A stretch of DNA of 5,253 nucleotides from Treponema sp. (lineage in GTDB: Bacteria > Spirochaetota > Spirochaetia > Treponematales > Treponemataceae): assembly GCA_016292805.1 (NCBI GenBank), contig JAEDFM010000074.1:1-5253 (forward strand), given 5' to 3'. Positions 1-4,742 of the stretch are shown piece after piece. How positions within the stretch are numbered: the first letter of the stretch is position 1; every line of letters begins with the position of its first letter. The position numbers and the translations under genes were made by a program. The notes below the pieces were generated by a model. It saw only the letters and a program-made list of their open reading frames with translations, was not told the DNA's origin and made no database searches.

Positions 1-61
1 GGATGATTGTTGGAATACCCCAAACGATATCATCAATTTTGTTAAGGATTGTTGTAAACAT
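1..61 (-). CDS. Sodium:alanine/glycine symporter (AGCS family), N-terminal fragment
   Basis: Only the first 20 codons lie in the window; the gene continues past the left edge. The minus-strand start reads MFTTILNKIDDIVWGIPTII. The segment 'I-x-D-I-V-W-G-x-P' at residues 9-17 is typical of the beginning of AGCS (AlsT/AgcS/DagA-like) transporters, inner-membrane proteins that import alanine or glycine with Na+. The start ATG (61-59) is preceded by AAGGA at 76-72 with a 10-nt spacer, directly behind the U-run of the upstream terminator. A glycine riboswitch immediately upstream independently supports a glycine/alanine transporter, since this pairing is common in bacteria. The family call rests on 20 residues plus that context. 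Whether the substrate is glycine, alanine or both cannot be judged here. Confidence 0.78.
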   Translation of the reverse strand, partial: MFTTILNKIDDIVWGIPTII

Positions 62-77
62 AGATTCTACATCCTTT

Positions 78-116
78 AAAAAAAAATAAGAGCTGTTCTA
101 TTTTTGTAACAGCTCT
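78..116 (-). terminator. Intrinsic terminator, expression platform of the glycine riboswitch
   Basis: On the minus strand a perfect 9-bp stem, AGAGCTGTT (116-108) with AACAGCTCT (97-89), closes a 10-nt loop. It is followed by TA and nine Ts (86-78). It lies between the aptamer and the symporter ribosome binding site, so it is a conditional terminator and not the end of a gene. The sequence CAGAGA at 119-114 overlaps the foot of the stem. It repeats the 3' strand of aptamer helix P1 (CAGAG, 149-145), which gives a plausible route for switching. Confidence 0.85.
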
Positions 117-141
117 CTGAAAAGTATGAACGAACATTTAT

Positions 142-230
142 AAACTCTGTCCGCTTTGCCTGAGATATTGACTATAATAGTCTTAACCCTTCGGCGCCTT
201 ACGTCGTTGTAAGGACTCTCCAGAGACTCA
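142..230 (-). promoter_or_regulatory. Glycine riboswitch, single aptamer (gcvT-type)
   Basis: Reading the minus strand from about 230 to 142, the conserved glycine-aptamer core appears in order. CTCTG (225-221) opens helix P1 and is followed at once by GAGAG. A hairpin CCTTAC/GTAAGG comes next, then GCGCCGAAGGG, the hallmark CCGAAGG element. A small hairpin GACTA/TAGTC follows, then ATCTCAGGCAAA and GGACAGAG, whose CAGAG (149-145) closes P1. The aptamer binds glycine in nascent RNA and controls the transporter gene downstream through the terminator at 116-78. Only one aptamer is present. The 5' leader (about 30 nt) and the 28-nt linker to the terminator are too short for a second one. Singlet glycine riboswitches are well known, and in Streptococcus pyogenes one controls a sodium:alanine symporter gene. 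Confidence 0.93.
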
Positions 231-263
231 GTTATACAAAACACGTTGCAAACTGATTAATAT

Positions 264-292
264 ATTTTAACACACAGTATTTATTTCTTCAA
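264..292 (-). promoter_or_regulatory. Sigma70-type promoter of the riboswitch-symporter transcript
   Basis: The minus strand has -35 TTGAAG (292-287), a 17-nt spacer, and -10 TAAAAT (269-264). This predicts a transcript start near 257, about 30 nt upstream of the riboswitch aptamer. Position, spacing and the following aptamer all agree. The start site itself is inferred. Confidence 0.7.
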
Positions 293-295
293 GAA

Positions 296-319
296 TTAGA
301 ATCTATATTAGAATCTATA
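296..319. repeat. Tandem duplication of a 12-bp unit
   Basis: TTAGAATCTATA occurs twice back to back (296-307 and 308-319) without a mismatch. It lies just upstream of the riboswitch promoter in a gene-free stretch. A plus-strand TATAAT (316-321) begins within the second copy, but no matching -35 is visible. The duplication may be simple slippage or a binding-site pair. Confidence 0.6.
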
Positions 320-345
320 ATAAGGTAGTAAATCACTATTACAAG

Positions 346-374
346 AAAAAAGGTCTGCCATTGCTGACAGACCT
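346..374 (-). terminator. Intrinsic terminator of an unidentified minus-strand transcript
   Basis: On the minus strand AGGTCTGTC (374-366) pairs with GGCAGACCT (359-351), giving 9 bp with one G-U pair and a 6-nt loop. Five more Ts (350-346) follow directly. The tRNA-Cys upstream already has its own terminator at 485-456, so this second one either backs it up or ends a separate small RNA. On the plus strand the hairpin is not followed by Ts, so the minus orientation is preferred. Confidence 0.7.
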
Positions 375-440
375 GATATATGTTAACACCCCGGAGCTTT
401 GCTACGACAGGATGGAAAAGGTGGAAACCACCTTGCAAAG
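346..440 (-). ncRNA. Candidate small structured RNA of unknown class
   Basis: Between the two minus-strand terminators lies a segment richer in G+C than its surroundings, with nested pairing. CTTTGC (440-435) can pair with GCAAAG (403-398). It encloses a perfect hairpin, AAGGTGG (434-428) with CCACCTT (424-418) around a TTT loop. After CTCCGGGGTG and an AT-rich linker comes the terminator hairpin at 374-346. I see no ATG on the minus strand that would begin a protein here, and the sequence does not match tRNA, 5S, SRP RNA, tmRNA or a riboswitch class I know. No convincing minus-strand promoter precedes it; it may be tRNA-Cys read-through. The structure is equally foldable on the plus strand, so orientation is inferred only from the stronger terminator. 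Confidence 0.3.
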
Positions 441-455
441 TATGGAAAATTGGAC

Positions 456-490
456 AAAAAAAAAGAAGTTTCTAAACGAAACTTCTTTTT
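456..490 (-). terminator. Intrinsic terminator of tRNA-Cys (possibly bidirectional)
   Basis: GAAGTTTC and GAAACTTC form a perfect 8-bp stem (485-478 with 472-465 on the minus strand) around a 5-nt loop. It begins 8 nt after the tRNA 3' end and is followed on the minus strand by nine Ts (464-456). On the plus strand the same hairpin is followed by five Ts (486-490), so it could also stop transcription arriving from the left. Confidence 0.88.
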
Positions 491-493
491 CTC

Positions 494-565
494 AGGAGTG
501 GATAGGAGTCGAACCTACCAATGATGGTTTTGCAGACCAGTCCCTTACCGCTTGGGTACCACTCC
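494..565 (-). tRNA. tRNA-Cys (GCA)
   Basis: The 72-nt minus-strand sequence folds as a full cloverleaf. Acceptor GGAGTGG pairs with CCACTCC over 7 bp, and a D-arm follows around AAGCGGTAA. The anticodon loop CTGCAAA carries anticodon GCA. The variable region is 5 nt, and the T-arm GTAGG-TTCGACT-CCTAT closes with one G-U pair. The discriminator base is U, as expected for cysteine tRNAs. CCA is not encoded, so it must be added after transcription. The gene has its own near-consensus promoter (607-579) and terminator (485-456), indicating a single-gene transcription unit. Confidence 0.96.
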
Positions 566-578
566 AAAATGTATGTTT

Positions 579-607
579 AATATATAGAAAACAGATGTTT
601 GTGTCAA
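579..607 (-). promoter_or_regulatory. Strong sigma70-type promoter of tRNA-Cys
   Basis: The minus strand shows -35 TTGACA (607-602), which is a perfect consensus. A 17-nt spacer and -10 TATATT (584-579) follow, with the mature tRNA 5' end 13 nt further on. The -35 lies only 27 nt beyond the stop codon of the operon above. No terminator separates them, so operon mRNA can also run through this promoter into the tRNA. Confidence 0.85.
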
Positions 608-634
608 TGGGGTAAGCAAGAATATTAAATCTAT

Positions 635-931
635 TTAATTTTCTTCATCCCATTCAGAAAGAGTTCCAAGAAGCATTTTGTTTTCAACTTCTATTCCCAA
701 AACTGCACAACCTGCCAGTACACAATCAGCTACAGTTCCAAATTCCCTGAACAACATGATTACAAGAAGACAGATTGCAAAAGCATAACCTGAAATAATT
801 ACTGCTATTAATTTTCGTGTGCGAACTTCTGCTGGTGCATAACCATTTTTTTTGCCACGAATTAAAAGCCAGATTACATCCAGTGCAATTAATATTGCAG
901 CTGTAATTACTACGATTCTATTTGTTGACAT
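635..931 (-). CDS. Small membrane protein of unknown function, last gene of the ECF operon
   Basis: This 98-residue protein is not one I recognise. It has two clear membrane segments (about residues 6-24 and 41-61) joined by a basic loop (RGKKNGY and RTRK), which suggests that loop faces the cytoplasm. A third weakly hydrophobic stretch, 65-80, contains two cysteines (C70, C75). The C-terminus is acidic and ends EWDEEN. The start is supported by a good GGGGAG ribosome binding site 7 nt upstream, which abuts the stop codon of the Nudix gene (12-nt gap). Translation is therefore likely coupled to the operon. It is about half the length of a typical six-helix ECF S component and cannot be called one by sequence. 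Codon use looks like that of its neighbours. No terminator follows: the hairpin at 624-639 is purely A/T and lacks a T-run. Confidence 0.8.
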   Translation of the reverse strand: MSTNRIVVITAAILIALDVIWLLIRGKKNGYAPAEVRTRKLIAVIISGYAFAICLLVIMLFREFGTVADCVLAGCAVLGIEVENKMLLGTLSEWDEEN

Positions 932-943
932 AACAAGACTCCC

Positions 944-1492
944 CTACCTTATTAATTTTTCCAAAGTTGCCTTTGCACTAACAAAAGCCAACGGCAACTT
1001 TTCAATATCATTCAAAGTTTTTATCTTGTGAACCTGAAACTCTGAAACCTCTGATTCTTCTGCAGTTAATGTTTTTATATAATCATTTATAGAATCAAAC
1101 TTAGCAGGCAAATCGGCAACAAAAAACATATCACAGGTTTTGTATTCAATATTTTTATATTCATAAGTATTTGGATTAGTACACAAAAATCGGATTGAAT
1201 TAATATCCAGTTCAACTCCAATTTCTTCTCTGCACTCCCTAACTACGGCTTCTTCTGCAGATTCATTAAAGTCCACAAAACCGCCTGGTAAAGCCAAATA
1301 ACCTTTCCTAGGTTCCTTTGCTCTTACTTCAAAAAGAATGTTGTTGTATTTATCTTTAATGATTACGCCAACTGCAGCTGCCACATTGTTATACAAATCA
1401 AAACCACAATCTGGACAAATCCACTTACGGTTATGTCTACATTCTATTTTTTTACTTCCACACATTGGACACAAATTAAAATCATTTCCCAT
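944..1492 (-). CDS. Zinc-ribbon Nudix hydrolase
   Basis: Nudix enzymes hydrolyse nucleoside diphosphates linked to another group, including nucleotide sugars, NADH, oxidised nucleotides and some vitamin pyrophosphates. The protein has 182 residues. An N-terminal zinc ribbon has C8-x2-C11 and C26-x2-C29. The Nudix fold starts near residue 37, and the Nudix box lies at 71-93 with every key position kept (G71, E77, R85, E86, E89, E90, G92). The ribbon-plus-Nudix arrangement resembles the back part of NADH pyrophosphatase NudC. It is much shorter than NudC and lacks the SQPWPFP motif that marks that enzyme, so the substrate is open. The ATG overlaps the ECF stop codon (TAATG), with GAGG 6 nt upstream inside the ECF gene, a classic coupled start. 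Co-transcription with a vitamin-type transporter module suggests, by inference only, action on an imported or related phosphorylated cofactor. Confidence 0.9.
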   Translation of the reverse strand: MGNDFNLCPMCGSKKIECRHNRKWICPDCGFDLYNNVAAAVGVIIKDKYNNILFEVRAKEPRKGYLALPGGFVDFNESAEEAVVRECREEIGVELDINSIRFLCTNPNTYEYKNIEYKTCDMFFVADLPAKFDSINDYIKTLTAEESEVSEFQVHKIKTLNDIEKLPLAFVSAKATLEKLIR

Positions 1493-3633
1493 TAAAAACC
1501 TCGCATTGTAATTGCATCAGCAAGAGCTTCTGAACGTTTTATTGTCTGAATAATAATAGGAACAAACAAAGGTATCAAAGCTTTGATTTTTCCCCAAACA
1601 CCTTTTACAGTTCCCATACTTCCACGAATAATCTGAGTTTTAATAATAGAACCAGTTTCTTCTATAAGCAAAGGAACAAATCTGAACATTATCTCAATAA
1701 TTAAAATCAAATATCTTACTGGGATTTTTACAGCTTCCAGCGGCCACAGAAGAATTTTCAAGCCATCAATCAAATCGTATTCCGGCGTAGAAACAAAGAA
1801 TCCACAGATGCAACAAATTGCAGAATAGGTTCGTAAAATTGTTGCCCCACAAAACCACAGCTTAGAAGGTGTAATTGTTAAAAACTTCCAGGTTGTAAAA
1901 CGAACCTCATCAGGTAATGGTGCTTTAAACATCAACTGTAAAACTGCAAAGAAAAGTAAAAATGGCAGAATTTTTATAAATGATGATAAAAGTGATTTTA
2001 GTCTTACGCTTCCAATCAATGCATAGGCAATACAAATACCAAGCATTACTGCATCGGCAATAAAATTAACAGGACACAGGGACGCTATAAACAATACCAG
2101 GAACAAAAGAATTCTAAGCCAGGCTGGAACCTTTAGTAAAATACTTTTTTTAGCCGCAACAGAAGAACCGAATCCACTGGTTACACTGCGCAATCCAGCT
2201 ATTAAACCAGCTGCACTAAAAGCCTGCTGCTCCACCATATTGCTTACATCATCACCAGATTCAACAAAGCCTTTTTCTGAAAGTCCACAGGTATCCTTTA
2301 CAAGACATCCATTTTCAATCTGGATTTCCCTATCAGCAAAATCTATTTCATCCTGATGGTGTGTGCTGAATAAAACTGTCTTTCCTTTCTGGGCCAGCTG
2401 CCGCAGCATACTCATAACTTTATATTTTGCTTCTGCATCCAAACCTGCTGTAGGTTCATCAAACAAAACCACATCTGAATCAAGAGCAATGATTCCGGCT
2501 ATGGAAAGCCTTCTTTGTTCACCACCACTTAATTCAAAAGTATGACGATTTTTGAACTGCTGGTAATCAAGACCGGCTGTTTCCATAGAATCTTTTACCA
2601 GCTGAACAAGGTCTTTACCTTTTACACCTTTATTACCTGGACCAAAAGCCACATCATCAGCCGCAAAAGCTTCAAATAAAGCAGAAGCCGCATTTTGCTG
2701 TGCCAATGCAGGATGATTTTTACATATGATTTTTCCCGTGTAGTTTGAATTAAGCCCTGCACACAATTCAAGAATTGTAGATTTTCCGGCACCAGAAACT
2801 CCAGTTAATGCAGTTACAGTTCCCTTATATAATTCAAAGCTTACATTTTTTATTCCATATTTTTCGTTATAAGAAAAACTTAAATCTGAAACTCTAAATG
2901 AAACCTGTTTATCATTTTTTTTCAAAAGTGCCTTTTTATTTACAGAAGTAAGCTTTTTACCTTCAATCATCTGAGTATGTTTCTTTTCTTTTAAGAAAGC
3001 ATCTGTTGAACCATAATAAAACACTTTTCCATTTTCTATACCAATAACATCAGTTGTATCTTTTAAGGCATCCAGATCGTGAGTAATGTGAAGAATTGTT
3101 TTTCCCTTGCTATGCCAGTAACGCAAGAACTCAAAAACTTCCTGACGGGTTTGGGGATCAATCATAGAAAGAGCTTCGTCCAAAATAAGAACATCTGGAT
3201 TGCAGGCTAACATTCCAGCCAGGGCAGTTTTTTGAACCTGTCCCAGAGAAAGTTCTGCTGTTCCAGATTGAGCATGATCCAGCAAATCTACAACATTCAG
3301 ACATTCAATTGTACGAAGTTCAATTTCCGCTGCAGGCAGCTTTTGATTCTGTGGTCCAAAACTTGTATCACGATTTACGATTGAACTTACAATCTGATTT
3401 TTTGGGGATTGAAAAACAATTCCAAGTCTTACATTTTCATTAAAAGCTACAGAGCCAGATTCTGGAAGTTCCAGTCCACATATAATTCTGGCAAGTGTAC
3501 TTTTACCGCTACCGTTAAATCCAACTATGGCTGTGTATGAACCTTTTTGTATTGCAAGAGAAACATTATCCACAGCCGCATTTTCTGACTTTGGATATTT
3601 AAATGTTAGATTATTTACAGTTATTAATTCCAT
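1492..3633 (-). CDS. Fused ECF transporter energy-coupling module, EcfA-EcfA'-EcfT in one chain
   Basis: The 713-residue protein joins both ATPases and the transmembrane coupling subunit of an ECF (energy-coupling factor) transporter, which imports vitamins or metal ions bound by a separate S component in the membrane. ATPase 1 (about 1-225): Walker A GFNGSGKST (38-46), Q-loop Q75, signature LSLGQ (128-132), Walker B with D152-E153, switch H185. ATPase 2 (about 245-445): Walker A GVSGAGKST (278-286), Q-loop near Q312-Q313, an AFGP segment (329-332) typical of EcfA, signature LSGGEQ (368-373), Walker B with D392-E393, switch H425/H426. The EcfT part (about 495-713) has five or six hydrophobic helices and two RG-containing coupling motifs, IIRGS (668-672) and the C-terminal TMRGF. 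The start lies one base after the lacI stop (TAAAATG) with no strong ribosome binding site of its own, so translation is probably coupled. No S component is encoded nearby, so the substrate is unknown. Confidence 0.93.
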   Translation of the reverse strand: MELITVNNLTFKYPKSENAAVDNVSLAIQKGSYTAIVGFNGSGKSTLARIICGLELPESGSVAFNENVRLGIVFQSPKNQIVSSIVNRDTSFGPQNQKLPAAEIELRTIECLNVVDLLDHAQSGTAELSLGQVQKTALAGMLACNPDVLILDEALSMIDPQTRQEVFEFLRYWHSKGKTILHITHDLDALKDTTDVIGIENGKVFYYGSTDAFLKEKKHTQMIEGKKLTSVNKKALLKKNDKQVSFRVSDLSFSYNEKYGIKNVSFELYKGTVTALTGVSGAGKSTILELCAGLNSNYTGKIICKNHPALAQQNAASALFEAFAADDVAFGPGNKGVKGKDLVQLVKDSMETAGLDYQQFKNRHTFELSGGEQRRLSIAGIIALDSDVVLFDEPTAGLDAEAKYKVMSMLRQLAQKGKTVLFSTHHQDEIDFADREIQIENGCLVKDTCGLSEKGFVESGDDVSNMVEQQAFSAAGLIAGLRSVTSGFGSSVAAKKSILLKVPAWLRILLFLVLFIASLCPVNFIADAVMLGICIAYALIGSVRLKSLLSSFIKILPFLLFFAVLQLMFKAPLPDEVRFTTWKFLTITPSKLWFCGATILRTYSAICCICGFFVSTPEYDLIDGLKILLWPLEAVKIPVRYLILIIEIMFRFVPLLIEETGSIIKTQIIRGSMGTVKGVWGKIKALIPLFVPIIIQTIKRSEALADAITMRGF

Positions 3634-3634
3634 T

Positions 3635-4657
3635 TTATTTTACCGATGCTCGTTCAATTAATTTACACATTACACGAACTTCCTGACTTTCCAATTTTTC
3701 TTCATCAATAAGCTTTAATAATGCTTCTGCTGCACAAACTCCAAACTGGGGTAATGGGATTTCCATAGTAGTAAGCTGTGGAACAAGAAATGTTGAAACT
3801 TCACGATTATCAAAACCGACAACAGAAATATCTTTACCGGCCGTCATATTATTTTCTTTAAGATAATCATAAACTCCAGCAGCCATAAGATCGTTAAAAC
3901 AGAAAATTGCAGTTATATCCTTTGAGGTTTCAAAAAGCTTTTTACAGCAATTGTATCCAGATTCCCGTTTCCAGTCTCCAAAGAAAATAAGAGAAGGCTC
4001 CAGCGAAAGCCCGTGACTTTTCATAGACTTTTCCCATCCAATCAAGCGCTGGTCTGAATGTTCATTATTTTTACTGCCTGCAATTATACCAATCTTTGTA
4101 TGACCTTTAGAAATCAAAAACTCTGTCATATTAAAAGCAGAAGTTACATCATCAATTACAACATATGGATAAGCAGGATTGTTACAGCCTGAATAAGAAA
4201 CAACAAAAGGAATTGGAAGATTTGATGGAAGAAAATCTATATTACGAGTGTGACCGGCAACATAAACTATACCATCAACCTTAATTGTCAGCATTTCCTG
4301 AATGGCAGACTGCACACTCTCTACATAGCTATTGTTTGGAACACCATTATATTTTGTATAATAACGCAGATTTTCTAAAATTAGTTTATAGCCTCTGTAT
4401 TCTAAAGCTGCTGTAATTCCATCAATCTGTAAGGGAGAACTGAAGTTAGTAATATCTTCAATAATTACACCAATTGTATTTGTCTTAGAAGAACGAAGAC
4501 TGCGAGCCATATAGTTTGGTCTATAACCAGTTTCTTTTACAATTTGCATTACTCTCTGTTTTGTAGCTTCTGAAACATTAGACTTTCCGTTCAGAATATT
4601 AGAGACTGTAGCAATTGAAACGCCACTTTGTGCCGCAATTTCTTTTAGTGTAATCAT
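3635..4657 (-). CDS. LacI-family transcriptional regulator
   Basis: At 340 residues this is the usual length for LacI/GalR regulators. The N-terminal helix-turn-helix covers about 4-24 (LKEIAAQSGVSIATVSNILN), followed by the conserved GYRPN at 44-48. The hinge helix ARSLRS (51-56) includes L54, the residue expected to insert into the operator minor groove. From about residue 60 a periplasmic-binding-protein-like effector domain begins (NTIGVIIEDITNF). Near its end, DISVVGFDN and PQLTTMEIPLPQFG are family hallmarks. The effector cannot be read from sequence; most relatives sense sugars, purines or nucleosides. The ATG at 4657 is preceded by AGGG at 4673-4670, a rather long 12-nt spacer. The stop is one base before the ECF start, so the regulator is the first gene of the operon it probably controls. 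It may also act on the divergent dapA. Confidence 0.93.
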   Translation of the reverse strand: MITLKEIAAQSGVSIATVSNILNGKSNVSEATKQRVMQIVKETGYRPNYMARSLRSSKTNTIGVIIEDITNFSSPLQIDGITAALEYRGYKLILENLRYYTKYNGVPNNSYVESVQSAIQEMLTIKVDGIVYVAGHTRNIDFLPSNLPIPFVVSYSGCNNPAYPYVVIDDVTSAFNMTEFLISKGHTKIGIIAGSKNNEHSDQRLIGWEKSMKSHGLSLEPSLIFFGDWKRESGYNCCKKLFETSKDITAIFCFNDLMAAGVYDYLKENNMTAGKDISVVGFDNREVSTFLVPQLTTMEIPLPQFGVCAAEALLKLIDEEKLESQEVRVMCKLIERASVK

Positions 4658-4679
4658 GGCATTAGTCTACCCTATATAA

Positions 4680-4708
4680 TTGAAAATATCACGCAAATTC
4701 ACTAAAAT
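4680..4708 (+). promoter_or_regulatory. Sigma70-type promoter of dapA
   Basis: The plus strand has -35 TTGAAA (4680-4685), a 17-nt spacer and -10 TAAAAT (4703-4708). This is nearly identical in form to the riboswitch promoter in this window (TTGAAG-17-TAAAAT). The predicted start near 4715 gives a leader of about 28 nt, containing GAGG at 4733-4736 placed 6 nt before the dapA ATG. Confidence 0.7.
4683..4691 (-). promoter_or_regulatory. Candidate extended -10 promoter of the lacI-ECF operon
   Basis: The minus strand reads TGATATTTT (4691-4683), an extended -10 of the form TGnTATnnT, with no good -35 at the right distance. It would start transcription near 4676 and leave the AGGG ribosome binding site of lacI in the leader. 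It overlaps the -35 and spacer of the dapA promoter. In such AT-rich DNA this is a weak call. Confidence 0.3.
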
Positions 4709-4742
4709 TATTTCCAAAAAATTATATACACAGAGGTAGCAT

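Larger units (their letters stand above)
4673..4728. repeat. Inverted 8-bp arms framing the divergent promoter region
   Basis: TATATAAT (4673-4680) and ATTATATA (4721-4728) are perfect inverted copies separated by 40 bp. They frame the dapA promoter and the candidate operon promoter. Because they contain only A and T in an AT-rich intergenic region, chance is a real possibility. They could also be paired protein-binding half-sites. Confidence 0.3.

Noticed and set aside
375..440. Resemblance of GTAGCAAAGCTCCGG (minus strand) to the core of a c-di-GMP-I (GEMM) riboswitch
   Set aside because: The second conserved helix and its tetraloop-receptor sequences are missing, and a terminator hairpin follows with no gene placed to be controlled.
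361..615. Open plus-strand frame of 84 codons
   Set aside because: It begins inside a terminator hairpin, crosses a second terminator and runs antisense through tRNA-Cys and its promoter. Its start codon is TTG with no ribosome binding site.
624..639. Inverted repeat ATTAAAT/ATTTAAT after the last operon gene as a terminator
   Set aside because: The stem is A/T only with a 2-nt loop and no following T-run, so it would not terminate efficiently.
635..931. The 98-residue membrane protein as the missing ECF S component
   Set aside because: S components usually have about 180-200 residues and six helices; this has two clear helices and no recognisable S-family motif.
944..1492. Nudix gene as nudC (NADH pyrophosphatase)
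   Set aside because: The zinc ribbon and Nudix box fit, but the protein lacks the SQPWPFP motif and the N-terminal domain of NudC.
2363..2545. Open plus-strand frame of 60 codons inside the ECF gene
   Set aside because: It is antisense to the second ATPase domain, whose conserved motifs explain the sequence. The frame encodes nothing recognisable.
4685..4700. Classical LacI/GalR operator with a central CG in the dapA-lacI intergenic region
   Set aside because: Around the only central CG (4692-4693), very few mirrored positions match, far below a typical operator palindrome.
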